In this document: positions 9,419 through 21,286 of the stretch, piece by piece
How positions within the stretch are numbered: position 1 is the first letter of the stretch
Layout of the letters: the number at the start of each line of letters is the position of its first letter
NCBI RefSeq assembly: GCF_021018805.1
Contig: NW_026960614.1
Span: 1,116,001 to 1,180,000, forward strand
DNA length: 64,000 bases
Direction: 5' to 3'
DNA from: Prinia subflava
Taxonomy: Eukaryota; Chordata; Aves; Passeriformes; Cisticolidae
Made by a program: the position numbers and the translations under genes
Notes under the pieces: generated by a model
Databases searched by the model: none
What the model was told of the DNA's origin: nothing
Seen by the model: the letters and a program-made list of their open reading frames with translations, nothing else

Positions 9419-11849
9419 CAGTCCTGCTTGAGAGAAATGCTATACAAGATGTTTAAGAAGAAATAATATTTTAAAAACTAAATTAAAATATATAAATCTG
9501 CCAACAGAAACAAAGAAATATATATAAGGAAATGTTTCTGGATCGAGACACTGTGGCATAAAAAGCAATTGAATACATAAGGGTTTAGTTAAATTCCCAA
9601 TAGATAACATATGGCTAAATCTATCCCTAGATTAAAACTCTGCATAATAGCATCATAAACTAAAAAGTTTCTTTTTGTATGGTCCTTCTGGAGGAATCAA
9701 TTGAAACATCACCCCCCTTATAGAGCCATCCCCATCCAATTTAGCTTAAGTAATTAGTCTCAGTCCTGTGGTGTTATGGTGAGTAAAGGAGATGGATTAA
9801 TGAATCCACACTTTGAAGTTGAGAGGAGGAGAAAGAGGTGACTCCATCCTGTTTGTCCTACCAGCTTGTTTATTAGGCCACAGCCTATTTTTAAGGGATT
9901 GTTCAACTAGGCTCCATCCCAGCAAGGACTGCAGGTCCCCTCAGTTTGTCTTGAAAGCTGTCATGGGCCATTTGCATACAAATGGGGAGCTAAGGCCTGG
10001 CAATGCTGCAAGTCCTGAAAAGGGCTGTGGGGCTGGTGCCTGCTCTGGCACTGCAGCCATGCAGCACAGCGGTGCAGGGTTCCAGATCCTCCAGGTCCTG
10101 GGGCCAAGGCCAGGTGATTTCCTGGAGAACTCAGAGAAAATAAGTGAAGGGATTTATCATCTGTATCTGTCTTGCTCTCCTTCCCCGGCAATCTTCCCTG
10201 ATCCCTTTCCTCAGTGCTTAAAAAAATAAAATTGGACAACATATAACAGTTTCTTTTGTTTGTAAGTTTCCATCTTGCCTACCAACTCCAGGTGAAGGCC
10301 CTGTCCACACACTGTACAGACAACCAGCATAAAACATGGAAGGAACAAGTGGCCTAGCAGTTTTCTTGTCATATACCTTTGAACAAGGTTTGCCTCTTAA
10401 TAAAGTCTAGGGATGGCAGGCATCCTTGGACCTTGCCATCTGCCCAGGCAGGGGATGCGTCTATGCATGGAGCATCACCTTGATCCCCAATGTTTACAGT
10501 GAGGAGGCCAAGAAAACAAATAACAGGTAGCTGGAACCTGCTCTTCATATTTAACTGCATGGGGACAGCATAAAGATTCATATGGCCTTTCACCCTGAGC
10601 TGTTGATCAAGCAGTCAGAAAATAGACTGACCACAAGCAACATTCCTCCTTGAAGGAGCCCAGTACGACCCTGGTGAAATCACCTGCATTTTTCCTTTCA
10701 AAACTTTTCCCTTGACTTTAGCCAAATGTCTGAGGGTTGCCTTAATCAGGCTTGGAATCCTGGGCTGGACTGGTGCAGCAGTCTGGTGTTTTCCCCTGAG
10801 GGCCCTGGTGTGGAATACCAGCCCTGTTGGGCCTGGGGAAAGTGAATTAATCATTCCCTTGTTAATAATGATGTGTTCTCCCCAAAGGGAACTATGTGAC
10901 ATCTCTGGGTTATTTTCCCTTTTGTTCTAAAAATTAAATGAGACTGTAGGCAGTTGTTCTCTAAGAGACCCAGGATGCCCAAAGAGGCACTCCAGATGTA
11001 TACTCTGAATAAAGCTCAGCAGAGATCACATGTCCAGTCTTTCTGCTTATAGAAAACTGTTATTTTAACTCTGCACTGCTACAAACAAAACAGAAAAGCA
11101 TCACTTTTCCTACATATGCATGCAACCAAAAAACCTTTCCCTCCCCACAACAAAGAACACCATCTCTTTTTTTCTTTTACGAAAACTCACATAACTTATC
11201 CTTTATTCTACTAAATTGTTATAGTCATATTTGAAAAACACCTTCGTGATTTGAAAAACAAATGTTCCTAGTCCATAACAAGCAACTACTCTTAAAACAT
11301 ATGATTTTCTTTTAATGTCTAATCTCTGAATATTTGAAACCAACTTTTTGGTTAAAAAAGGATTTTAGTCTATGAAATAGATATCTACTGATTTTATGTA
11401 TGTTGAGAGTTCAAAATGAAAATAGTCTCTTCCACAGTTTAGCTCATACACTTAAAATTACTTCAATAGCTTGTGGAATCAATCAGCTCATCACAGGAGG
11501 GTATTTCAATGTTCATTTAATATTATATGTACTGAAATGTAGAAACACATGTCCATATTATCACCATAGAAACATAAGAGGAACTGAAATTCAGTACATG
11601 CCACTTTTTTTTTTTTTTCATTCGGGCCTCATGGAAATAAAACTGTGATATGGTTGTGACTTAGAATTCATCCAATAGTATAAAAATACTTTTAAACTGT
11701 CTAATCAATCCCCTGACTGGATCCTTAAAGAGCTGGGCTTTACTCCCACAAGAGGGACCAATTTCTCTTTTTTCCCTTATTTTATCCTTGCTTCTTTTTG
11801 TCTTTCACTCTCTGCTAGGGCTAACAATGCTTTCACTAAAGATCATATT
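9419..11849. other. Unassigned AT-rich stretch, possibly including an LTR near 10800-11090
   Basis: No ORF here resembles a known family. The longest (plus 9813-10229, minus 10902-10615) show no domain. Around 10989-11060 a plus-strand segment with a TATA-poor region, AATAAA near 11010 and a C/T-rich tail resembles an LTR R-U5 end, but I could not find paired TG/CA ends or a TSD. The remainder (9430-9800 and 11090-11800) is AT-rich and featureless apart from a T run near 11604-11617. It may be older decayed repeats or unique host DNA. Confidence 0.4.
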
Positions 11850-13994
11850 CTCACAGAATGACAGAATCACTAGGTTGGAAGAGACCTTCAAGATCATCGA
11901 GTCCAACTCATGCCCTAACATCTCAACTAAATCATGGCACTGAGTGCCACATCCAATCTTTTTTTTAAACACATCCAGGGATGGTGACTCCACCACCTCC
12001 CTGGGTAGACAATACCAGTACTTTATCACTCTTTCCATAAAATCTTCTTCCTAATATCCAACCTATATTTCCCTTGGTGTATCTTAAGACTGTCTTCTTG
12101 TTCTGTCAGTTGCTGCCTGGAGAAAGAGACCAACCCTCACCTGACTACAATCACCTTTTAGGAAGCTGTAGAGAGTGATAAGGTCACCTCCAAGTCTCCT
12201 TTTCTCCAGGTTAAATAACCCCAGCCCCCTCAGCCATTCTTCATAGGGCTTGTGTTCCAAGCCCCTCACTAACCTTGTTGCCCTCCTCTAGCATCTCAAC
12301 ATCCTTCCTAAAATGAGGGGTCCAGAACTGGACACAGTACTCAAGGTGCGGCTTCACCAATGCTGAGTACAAGGGAAGAATGACCTCTGTGGTCCTGCTG
12401 GACACCCTATTCCTGATACAGGTCAGGATGCTGTTGGCCTTCTTGACCACCAGGGCACACTGCTGGCTCATGTTCAGTCAGCTGTCAACTAGTACCCCCA
12501 GGTCCCTTTTCACCTGAGCACTGTCCAGCCACACCATTCCCAGCCTATAATGTTGCAGGGGGTTATTGTGGCAAAAATGTAGGACTCAGCACTTGGACTT
12601 ATTAAACTTCATCTTATTGGACTGCCCATCCATCCAACCATTCCAGGTCTCTCTGCAGAGCCCTCCTACCTTCCAACAGATCGACACACTGTCCCAGCTT
12701 AGTATCGTCCACAATTTTACTAATGAAAGACTCAATTCCCTCATCCATGTCATCAATAAAAATGTTAAACAGAACTGGCCCCAGCACAGACTCCTGAGGG
12801 ACACCACTAGTGACTGGCTGCCAGCTGGATGCAGCATCGTTCATCACCACTCTCTGGGCTCAGCTATGCAGCCAGTTCCGAACCCAGCAAAGAGTGCTCC
12901 TGTCCAAGCCGTGGGCTGCCAGCTTTTCCAGGAGTATGCTGTGGGAGACAGTGTCAAAGGCCTTGCTGAAGTCAAAATAGACAACATCCACAGCCTTTCC
13001 CACATCCACCATGCAGGTCACCCGGTCATAAAAGGAGATCAGGTTGGTCAAGTACATCCTACCCCTCCTAAACCCATGCTGGATGGGTCTGATACCCTGG
13101 CCATCCTGTAAGTGCTGCTTGATGACACTAAGTATAAATTGTTCCATTACCTTACTGGGTACTAAGATCAGGCTAATTGGCCTATAATTACCCAGTTCCT
13201 CCTTCCTACCCTTCTTGTGAATGGGCATTACATTGGCCAGCTTCCAGTTATCTGGAAATGATGGAGAGTGGCTTCACAAGCTCATCTGCCAGCTCCCTCA
13301 TCACCCTGGGATGGATCCCATCTGGGCCCATAGATTTATGAACATCCAAGCAGCTCATCAGTTCTCTGACTGACTCCTCCTGGACAACAGGGGGACCATT
13401 CTGCTCCCTGACACCATCTACCAGCCCAGGAGGACAGTTATCCTGAGGACAAGCCGTCTTCCCACTAAAGACTGAGACAAAGAAGGCATTAAACATTTCC
13501 ACCTTCTCCCCATCTGCAGTTAATAAGTTCCCTCCTGCGTCCAGTAAAGAACAAAAGTTGGTCTTACCCTTCCTTTTGACATTATTATAGTTATAAATTT
13601 TTTTTATTATCCTTTACAAAAGTTGCCAAATTAAGTTCGAACTGAGCTTTGGCTTACCTGATTTTTTCCTACGTGCCCTAGCAACCTCCTTAAATACTCC
13701 CTGAGAGACCTGACCCTCCTTTCAAAGATGATACATCCTCTTTTTATTCCTAAATTCCTTTGAAACCTTCTTGCCCATCCAGGCTAGGCATTTGCCTTGT
13801 TGACTCATCTTTTGGCACACTAGGACAGTCTTTTCCTGTGCCCTCAAGATCTTTGTTTTCAAGGACACCCACCTTTCCTGGACTCCTTTGTTTTTAAGGG
13901 CTTCTTCCCAAGGAACTCCCTGAATAAGTCTCATAAATAGGCCAAAGTCTGCCCCCCGGAAGTTCAATGTAAAAGTATTATTGATGTTCCTCTT
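11850..13994 (-). mobile_element. CR1 LINE, 3' part (ORF2 reverse transcriptase and 3' UTR)
   Basis: This is the 3' half of a minus-strand CR1 non-LTR retrotransposon. The 3' end at about 11850 has the CR1-type sequence ACAGAATGACAGAATCAC followed by GGTTGGAAGAGACCTT. Going upstream on the minus strand the RT domain reads KGRKEELGNYRPISL, VYFDFSKAFDTVSH and, for the active site, VDDTKLG where an A is expected before DD. The C-terminal region contains [13 protein letters not shown]. There are many frame changes. Coding continues beyond an inserted LTR at 13995. Confidence 0.93.
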
Positions 13995-14734
13995 TGTGAA
14001 AAATATGGGATGTTAATTCATGTTCTTATGGGCTATGACATATTAAAACTATGAAAATCACTGTATATATGTTATATGAGAATATAAGTTTCAGTCTGCC
14101 TTGAAAATTTGCTAAGACAAAGAGCAGGCACCACCCTGGGATTTAACATTTAGAAAGGAGACAAAGGATTTACGAGAAAACCAGTCGTCTCCTCAGCATC
14201 AGAAGACACATTAAGATAAGCTATCAGTCTTCTCCTCCCTGGATGGCAGGAGTAGTCAGATCATTATCTTCAGCCAACACCCTCATTTGAGCATCGAACA
14301 CCACCATTAGAGGACCATCATCATCCACATCTCCAGAGATGAACTTTTACCGTTCATAAACCTGGGCGTCTATACACTCACGGGAAACCAGAAGAAATTG
14401 ACACCTCGCAGGAGAAGAGGAACTCTTTTCAGCTAAGCCAGAGATGACTATGAATTTGAATAATTAGCTTGGAAACAAAAGGACTATGAGGAAATTTTTG
14501 CCAGAGGCGGAATAAAGTGTATAAAAACTAAGCCCCAAACAAGGCCAATTCGTGAACTCAGGGGGGACAGCAGTCGGCCAGGTACTGTGTCCCGGTTCAT
14601 CCTTGACATTTCCTGGGTACAATTGTCAAGTATCTCCGCTGTGGGTGGTTTTGCTGAAATTCTGTAATTCTATCCTTTTTTATAAACTAAATTGTTATAA
14701 TTTTAATTGGATGACTGTATTGGCATTTATAACA
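13995..14734 (+). mobile_element. Solo LTR in CR1, TSD CTCTT
   Basis: A 740-bp LTR begins TGTGAAAAATATGG and ends GGCATTTATAACA. It is flanked by an exact 5-bp duplication CTCTT (13990-13994 and 14735-14739). AATAAA lies at 14511-14516, followed by a U5 that matches, in reverse complement, the solo LTR at 20615-21286 (shared AATAAAGTGTATAAAA and GGTTAATTCATGTTCTTATG segments). CR1 ORF2 coding flanks it on both sides, so it is a clean insertion. Confidence 0.9.
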
Positions 14735-14967
14735 CTCTTCATTTCACCAAATGTTGAGAACTCTATAATTTCATAATCACTGTGTCCCAGAAGGCCTCCA
14801 ACCACCACATCTCCCACCAGCCCATCTCTATTTGAAAACAACAGGTCTAACATAGTCCCTCCCCTGGTGGGCTCACTCAACAGCTGTCACAAAAAGTTGT
14901 CCTCCACACACTCTAAGGACTTCCTGGAATGCCTCTTTTCTGCTGTATTAAATTCCCAGTAGATCTC
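14735..14967 (-). mobile_element. CR1 LINE fragment (ORF2 between endonuclease and RT)
   Basis: The minus strand reads SEPTRGGTMLDLLFSNRDGL, then a GHSDYEIIEF segment, which is the C-terminal part of the CR1 endonuclease domain. It joins the RT part at 13994 once the LTR at 13995-14734 is set aside, and the upstream endonuclease at 15652-16189 once the LTR at 14968-15651 is set aside. Confidence 0.9.
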
Positions 14968-15651
14968 TGTGGAGTGGTTTTGGTTTGCCAATTTGATTTT
15001 CCTGGCCAATGCACCAAATAATGTGGTGAGTTGAGTGCTGGTCAAATGCCAGGGCACCCACTAGAATTACTTGCACCTTTTTCTGCTGTGAGATAGGATT
15101 AGGAGAGGAGCAAAGCAGGCTCAAAACTTTTAAGGGTATAAAGAAAGCTTTATTTAAACAGAACTGAAAGAAAAGAAAAATAATAAGAATCAGAATAAAA
15201 CCTTCAGAACACTTCTCCTCCCCCCTCCAACTTCTCTTTCCCACTGACAACATGCAGAGACAAAACCTGGGACTTTGGTCAGTTTACCAACTCTAAAATA
15301 GTCTTTCATCAGTTAACCTGGGAGGGGAAACTGGCCCGGCCAGGACAGGGCCGAGCAGGCTCCCCGGGAAGGGGCCTGGCCCCTTGGCAGGGCCCAAATC
15401 AGCCCATCCGAGTCACACAGAGGGGCCTGGGCTGGCCTGTTACTTGTTCCGAAGCCAGAAGAAAAAGAGTTTTCCCGGGCTTATTCACCTTAAAATGTGA
15501 ATCTCACAGAGGCATATTCAGCTCTTTAATTGGTTTAACAGGTTTTCAATATTCAAACTAGCCACTGATGGGTTTTGTCAGGCATGGAGGAAACTGCTAG
15601 CAGCTTCTCTTAGAAAAATCATTTCCATGGGTGGCTTCTTCCCTCCTCACC
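14968..15651 (-). mobile_element. Reverse-oriented LTR or partial ERV piece in CR1
   Basis: The plus strand opens TGTGGAGTGGTTTTGG next to CR1 sequence and contains TTTATT near 15149, a minus-strand AATAAA. The composition, with an A/G-rich middle and a C-rich segment around 15320-15420, is LTR-like. The right end, near CTCCTCACC, does not give a matching inverted end, and I found no clear TSD, so the element may be truncated or include internal ERV sequence. CR1 endonuclease coding resumes immediately after it. Confidence 0.6.
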
Positions 15652-16306
15652 AAATGTCAGTTAATGCAAAACCATCACATATGGTAAAGTCCCCTACAAG
15701 AACAAGGGCTGGTGATTCTGAAACATTCTCCAGCTGATTGTAGAATAAGTTATCCACCTTTTCTTCCTGGTTAGGTGGATGATAACAGATTCCCAGTAGG
15801 ATGTCAGCCTTGTTGGCCTTCCCCTTAATTCTTACACATAGGCATTCAACTTCATTGTCATTAGTTTCAACACCCATGGCACCAAAAGCCTCCCTAATGT
15901 AAAGCACCACCCCTCCAACTCTTCTCCTTTTCCTTTCTCTTCTGAAGAGCTTGTAGCCATCCAGTGCAGTGCTCCAGCTATGTGACTCGTCCCACCACAT
16001 TTCTGTGATGGCAACTACATCATAGCTTTGCTGCTGTGTCATGACTTCCAGCAAATCTTGTTTGTTACGCATGCTGTGTGCATTAGTATACATGCACATC
16101 AGCTGGGCTACTAATTTCACCACTAACTCAGGCTTACTGTCCTTGGGCCTGCTTCCAGACAGCCCAGCTGTATCCTCTTCCCCCTCCAAACCTACCTTAA
16201 AGCCCTCTCAATGAGTTCTGCCAGTTCATGAGCTGAAATCCCTCTGCCCTTAACAGGGACATGGAGCCCATCTGGTTCCATCAGGCCAGGTGCTGTAAAA
16301 GTTGCC
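15652..16306 (-). mobile_element. CR1 LINE fragment (ORF2 endonuclease domain)
   Basis: The minus-strand ORF 16189-15647 encodes an apurinic-type endonuclease domain: YTNAHSMRNKQDLLEVM, VVAITEMWWDESHSW, GGVVLYIREAF and the ICYHPPN and VGDF motifs in the expected order. This domain nicks target DNA for CR1 insertion. It is open for 180 codons. It is interrupted upstream at 16306 by provirus A, whose 6-bp target duplication GTTGCC lies in CR1 sequence at 16301-16306. Confidence 0.92.
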
Positions 16307-16634
16307 TGTGGGAATACACGGGACAGAGAGTAAAACAGGCCTAATTAGCATAGCTAGTTTGATAACCAAGATGCCATGGCAGGACCAAACAGAGCTTTCA
16401 AGATTACAGAAGATGGGATTAAACCTGCTTATGGGAAGAGATTCAATCAAACTTCTGCAAGCAAAAGATGTAAAATGTATGAGTTGTCTGTATGATCTTT
16501 AACCTGAATATTGTAGTGGAAAATTATTAAATTATTAACCTTCCTGAAATGGTATCTAAGCTTTTGGAAAATCTGAGTAAAATTGAATTCTGATCACCTA
16601 ATCAGTCTTCCCATCTCTCTATCAGTTGTCAATA
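16307..16634 (+). mobile_element. 5' LTR of provirus A
   Basis: The LTR starts TGTGGGAATACAC and ends GTCAATA; the 3' LTR copy ends GTCAGTA. It is 328 bp. The TATA position reads GGTATCTAAGC here but AGTATATAAGC in the 3' LTR, so the promoter box has mutated in this copy. No canonical AATAAA is seen; GAGTAAAATTG lies at the expected place. A two-base spacer (AT) separates it from the primer binding site. Confidence 0.88.
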
Positions 16635-16636
16635 AT

Positions 16637-16654
16637 TGGTGCTCCGTGTGACCG
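16637..16654 (+). other. Provirus A primer binding site, tRNA not assigned
   Basis: TGGTGCTCCGTGTGACCG lies two bases after the LTR end, where the primer tRNA should pair. It begins TGG as required for a CCA-ended tRNA. I cannot match the remainder confidently to one tRNA. Confidence 0.55.
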
Positions 16655-16783
16655 GAGAAGGACCGGCTAGCTGATGGCAATTGACAATGCCCCTGAAACT
16701 GATCATGACAGTGAGAGGACCGCATTTGAGCCTGTAACACCTGTATGCTGCTACGTGACAGGTGAGCCAGGGGAACTAAAAGT

Positions 16784-17205
16784 ATGGAACAGGGGATGTC
16801 CTATGAGAGAGATGTCTATGAAACCATGCTACACCTCCTGAGCAAGCATGGATCCCCCATCCTTAAGCAGGACCTTAAGTCCCTCCTACGATGGGTGTCA
16901 TGCATGTTCCCCAACACCACCCCTTCTTCTATTTTTACTCTCCACTGCTGGGACAAGTTTGGCGTAAAACTCTACAACCTGTCTATGCTGTCTGGCCACA
17001 AGCCAGAGCTACATTTGCTTCCTGCTTGCAGGGCGGTCATGGACATGATTAAAAAAGAGGGGGGGAGTGAGGCAGCCTGCAAGGCTACCGCAGAGACGGT
17101 CTGGTCGGCCATGCTAGACCGAAACCTGCCAAGGTCCCTCTCCCAGTCCCCCGTCCTCACCCCCTCCCAGAAGGGATAGAGCTCAGTTGCCACCTGTAGC
17201 CCTAC
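16784..17205 (+). pseudogene. gag: Provirus A gag, matrix domain
   Basis: An open frame of 131 codons (16784-17179) lies 150 bp after the LTR. The pattern VYETMLHLLSKHGSPILK, then LLRWVSCMFP, resembles betaretroviral matrix domains. The start MEQGMSYE lacks a Gly at position 2, so the standard myristoylation signal is absent from this start. A stop at 17177-17179 and the solo LTR from 17206 cut the gene. Gag continues after the LTR at 17609. Confidence 0.7.
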
Positions 17206-17604
17206 TGATGCCTTAGGACTGGGTTTTCTGTTTTGATAGCATTGAGTGGTGCTGGGATCTCTTCACGGGGTGATGGGGGTAGGGCAGTCTTGCCCTGGCG
17301 GGGAATTCAAGGACATTGTCTCCAAACTCCAGGCCCCAGCATAAACAACGTGGAAGGGAAGGCCAAGCAGGGAGGATGGTGTTCTGTGATTTGGGGTTAT
17401 TGATTGGACAGTGGATTGTTATATGTAAATGAATGGAAACTTGTAAAAGGGGTAAGATCTGGGGACAAGCCCTTTTTGTCTCCATCTTGGAAATGTCTGG
17501 GCCGGGCCACTTCTGTGGTTCTGGAGATGCCAGGGCATGGGCTTAAATAAACACTCACTTTGTTCCTTTCACTGTCTGGCCTCTGTTTCAGCCTCAAGGC
17601 ATCA
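17206..17604 (+). mobile_element. Solo LTR in provirus A gag, TSD CTAC
   Basis: A 399-bp LTR has perfect 9-bp inverted ends TGATGCCTT / AAGGCATCA and an exact 4-bp target duplication CTAC (17202-17205 and 17605-17608). AATAAA is at 17546-17551. The 4-bp duplication points to a class I integrase. It belongs to a family different from the other LTRs in provirus A. Confidence 0.92.
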
Positions 17605-17608
17605 CTAC

Positions 17609-18700
17609 TGGTATCCCACCAGCGACCCCTGAGCAGCCGAATGCTAATCGCATATGCGGACATTGACTTCAGCAGTGAGGAAGAGTCCTTTGACCCTGGC
17701 CCAGAAAAAGATCCGGACTTATCCCCTTCAAATATGCATAACAGTTGGCTACGGATAAAAAAGAAAGTCCTTAAGGACAGAGATTTCGATACTGCAGCAG
17801 AAATTTTTGTAGCCCCCATGTGACTCAGCCCGAGGAGGGGAATCCCCAATAGGAGCCCTTGGGCCACTCAGAAATTAAGGAACTGTGCCGTACCATGGCA
17901 GAACATGGTCTGGGGTCCCCTTACTTCAGTAATTTCTTAAGAGCAACTTTCACTACTCACCTCATGACTCCTCACGACATTAAATCCTTGGCAAAACTTT
18001 TGCTCACCCCAACGCAATATGCAATATTCATGGCACAATGGAAAAAAAGACTGGAGAACTTAATTGTAACATATGCAGGGCAAGCAAACCAAGCCCTGGT
18101 TGCCTTAACTATTGACCACTTAGTGGGGGAGCGGGTGCATACAGATCCTAATGGCCAGGCTGCCTTACCCAGAGAAACCCTAGAGGGGATCATGGAGGCA
18201 GCTTGTTTTGCATTTTCTTAAGTTCCTGATGCCAAAACCTACAAAAATCCTTCATAAATATTGAACAGGCTCCCCAAGAACCCTATATGCAGTTTGTGGA
18301 CAGACTGAAACAAACACTGGAAGGACAGATTGATAATGATCAAGCCAGGGATGTTGTGCTCTTCAAACTGACTATAGAAAATGCTAACGATGACTGTAAA
18401 TGCCTCTTGAAAACCCTGCCCCCAGAACTGGAGCCCACACTGCTTCAAATGATTGAAGCCTGCACCTGCCTGGGGACATTGCAGCACACTACAGCAATAA
18501 CCTACCAAGCCGTGGGGCAAGGCATAGCCGGTGCTTTTGCCACTTTGAAAATAATACCCAGAAAGCAGTTGGTTTGTTTTGGCTGCAGGGAGCCCGGGCA
18601 CATTAAAAAAGACTGCTGAAAGGCGCAAAAACAAAAAACACTGAGTGTATGTCTTGGCTGCCAGAAAGGTCCACACTTTGCTAATTCCTGTCACTCTAAA
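17609..18700 (+). pseudogene. gag: Provirus A gag, capsid and nucleocapsid
   Basis: This is the capsid N-terminal domain (17859-18221, with LMTPHDIKSLAKLLLTPTQY), then a capsid C-terminal domain with a major homology region (YMQFVDRLKQTL, 18280-18400). Two nucleocapsid zinc fingers follow: CFGCREPGHIKKDC (about 18574-18615) and CLGCQKGPHFANSC (about 18650-18691), both CX2CX4HX4C. Two fingers fit alpha- and betaretroviruses and not gammaretroviruses. Frames change near 17820, 18222 and 18618. Confidence 0.88.
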
Positions 18701-18750
18701 TTTCACAAAAATGGCCAACCTTTGCAGGGAAACTCATCTCGCAGCTCAGG

Positions 18751-19575
18751 ATGGCGAGACGTGAAGACACAAATACCACTGCCAACCCAGCAGCTCTTGC
18801 AACCAGGACCAACCTTGAGCTTCCAGCCAGTCCTGGCCCCACCACCCAGTCCGTCGCAGAACTACATGCAGCCACTCCAGGAAGAGCCAGATTGGACATA
18901 TCAACCAGTAAAACAGTGATGTTGACTGATTGCTCAGTGTTTTGTCTCTCCACAGGAATTTATGGACCTTTGCTACTGGGTTACCATGCTTTGCTTTTAG
19001 GTAGATCTACTACCTCAGTAACAGGATTGTTTGTTTTACCGGGAATTACTGACTATGACATGGTTGGGGAAATAAAAATGATGGCTTGGACCCCACAGCC
19101 CCCCTGCATGGTCCTGGCAGGGAGAAAAATCACCCAGCTTGTACTTTTCCTGGCAGCCCCCTTATCTGCACCCCCGATAGCTAAAAAGAGGGGAGGCAGG
19201 TTTGGTTCAACAGCGGTACCACAAATTTTCTGGACACAACACATTACTTCTCAGTGTACCATATGCCAATGCAAAGTGTCTCTGAAAGGCAAGGAGTTGA
19301 TTTTAACCGGACTCATTGATACAGGGGCAGATAGTCTTATCTCCCAAAATCAATGGCCTAATGACTGGCCATTAATGCCTGTCCCCCAGGTCCTCTCAGG
19401 GGTGGGTGGGAGCAGTCAAAGCTATCAGAGCCAACACGTGGTGCAAATCACAGGGCCTGAGGGAAGGGTAGCTGCTGTCAGGCCTTTTGTGCTGTCTGTT
19501 CCACTGGTTTTGTGGGAGAGAGATGTTCTATCTCAGTGGGGAATCTTTATGCTGTCAAATTTTGTAAAAAGGTAA
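18751..19575 (+). pseudogene. pro: Provirus A dUTPase and protease (pro frame)
   Basis: One 274-codon open frame joins a trimeric dUTPase domain to an aspartic protease. dUTPase hydrolyses dUTP and limits uracil incorporation. Its motifs are visible in order: RLDIS, STGIYGPLL with LLGRSTTSVTG, the LPGITDYDMVGEIK substrate region, AGRKITQLVLF and the C-terminal RGGRFGST. The protease has LIDTGADSLIS with the Asp-Thr-Gly triad intact and an SGVGGSSQ flap. A dUTPase fused upstream of protease is characteristic of betaretroviruses. The frame is offset from gag, consistent with ribosomal frameshifting. The RT follows after 19575. Confidence 0.9.
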
Positions 19576-19858
19576 CTGGGGCACGCGATGCCCCCAAACT
19601 GACTAGGAAAACCTCTGATCCAGTTTGGGTAGACCAATGGCCCATGTCATTAGAAAAACTGCATGTATTACAAGAACTTGTATAAGAACAGTTGAAAAAA
19701 AGACTTATAATCCCATCCAATAGCCCTTGGAATTCACCTGTGTTTGTAATTAAAAAGCGGTCTGGAGGGTAGAGGCTGTTGCATGACTTGAGGAAAATAA
19801 ACTAGGCAATTGAGGGAATGGGACCCCTACAACCAGGGCTCCCTTCCCCTTCCATGAT
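19576..19858 (+). pseudogene. pol: Provirus A RT, N-terminal part
   Basis: In the expected frame, with stops, the sequence reads QWPMSLEKLHVLQELV, a polymerase fingers start, then PSNSPWNSPVFVIKKRSG and LHDLRKIN. This is the first third of a class II RT. It is interrupted at 19858 by a solo LTR with a 5-bp duplication ATGAT. Confidence 0.85.
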
Positions 19859-20531
19859 TGTGAGAGTCGGGGCCCGAGGGTCCCTGGTTTTGCCTCACGA
19901 CCCTCATCAAGGCCCCCTGTCAAGGAAGAGACTGTGTTCAAGGAGCTCGGGCCTAAGCCACGGTGTGTGTGTACCAAGCATTGAACTGCAGGTGTGTCCA
20001 CTGGACTGGAGCTGGTTCCCATGGGAACTTGTATGAAGACAATAGACAGCTGGACAGACTGTGCTTACCTGCAACCAGGCTCAGACCTGCTTGTCCCAAA
20101 CCTGCCTGATCTGAACGGTTGCACATGATTCCCAGAGCAACGGGGCTCCTCACAATGACTCTCGGGTGCTCCCCCCACGCTGGCCAGGTGCCCCCCGCTT
20201 TTGCCTGTGTTGGCCAGGTGCCTCCCACTTCTGAAATGACTATAAAAGCTTCCCCCTGTGACTCACACTTCGAGATCTCCCCACGGACAGAAAACGGATC
20301 CATTGGCCAGATGCCACACCACGAGGACGTTTCTGCCGTTGGTAGCTATATCCCCCTGCTCCCCTTTTCTTGCTCTGTATCCTATTTTTCCTTTCTCATT
20401 CCCTCTATCACAAGTGTTGTTGGCACTCAATAAAGGTGCATTTGTTGTATGATTAAACTATTGTCCCCTTGAGTACTTTTTGCACTCTGAGATCACACAA
20501 ACCTATCACAATTACTGCTTGGATCGTGACA
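19859..20531 (+). mobile_element. Solo LTR in provirus A RT, TSD ATGAT
   Basis: A 673-bp LTR runs from TGTGAGAGTCGG to GATCGTGACA with an exact 5-bp duplication ATGAT (19854-19858 and 20532-20536). It has a TATAAAAG box at 20241-20248 and AATAAA at 20429-20434. RT coding resumes after the right duplication. The truncated LTR at 59863-60436 is the same family, sharing the segment from CCTGCTTGTCCCAAACC through the TATA region. The 5-bp duplication suggests an ERVL-type or other 5-bp integrase. Confidence 0.92.
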
Positions 20532-20536
20532 ATGAT

Positions 20537-20614
20537 CCCTAGATATTGGCATCTAACAGTAATTGATTTAAAGGATTGATTTTTTGATATTCCACTGCAT
20601 CCAGATGATACACC
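20537..20614 (+). pseudogene. pol: Provirus A RT fragment between two LTRs
   Basis: About 78 bp of RT coding remain here: PRYWHLTVIDLKD, including the first catalytic Asp of the polymerase (the VIDLKD motif), then DIPLHPDD. It lies between the solo LTRs at 19859-20531 and 20615-21286, which inserted independently, on opposite strands and with different TSD lengths. Confidence 0.88.
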
Positions 20615-21286
20615 TGTTATAAATGCCAATCAGAAATTCCAATTTTAAATAATAATTTGGTTTATTAATAACAAATCAAATCACAGAATTTTGATAACCC
20701 ACCAACAGCGGAGAAACTTGACAGAGTTTTCCCAGGAAGTGTCAAGGGTGAACCATGAGATACAGGGTCTGGCAGCCTGCTATCTCCCCCAACGGTTCAC
20801 AAATTAGCCCGGTTCGGGGCTTGGTTTTTATACACTTTATTCTGCCCTCAGCAATATTTCCCCATATTTCCCATTGTTTCCCCACCAACTATACAAATTC
20901 GGGAGTTTCCCCAACCAAGCAGAAAAGAGTTCTTTTCTCAGTTCAAATGTTAATGTCCAATTTCTATAGGTCCTTATAGTTGATGAGTGATCAGGATATC
21001 GAAGATGTGGCTTGATGGTCTGTGAAGGCGACAGCCAAGGTGTGAGTTGCTGGTGCCAGATTATCTCCGGAGGTCCCCTCCCGGTGCTTGGGACAGCTGC
21101 AAGCTTTCCCGGAAAACTCCTTTGTTCTTTTCTGAATGGGGGCGCTGGCTGTCTCAGGGTGGTCAGTTTCACCATCTGCTGCAAAATCTCTTAAAACATA
21201 AACTTTTACCTGATATCACTTTATACAATTTTATAAATTTCTAATTTATCATAAGAACATGAATTAACCATTCCACATTTATAACA
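20615..21286 (-). mobile_element. Solo LTR, reverse strand, in provirus A RT, TSD CACC
   Basis: A 672-bp LTR in reverse orientation has perfect 11-bp inverted ends TGTTATAAATG / CATTTATAACA and a 4-bp duplication CACC (20611-20614 and 21287-21290). A minus-strand AATAAA is at 20841-20836. It is related to the plus-strand solo LTR at 13995-14734. RT coding continues with KFSFSVPS directly after the right duplication. Confidence 0.92.

Noticed and set aside
9813..10229. 138-codon ORF as a possible host exon
   Set aside because: No recognisable domain, no splice context, composition like the surrounding non-coding DNA.
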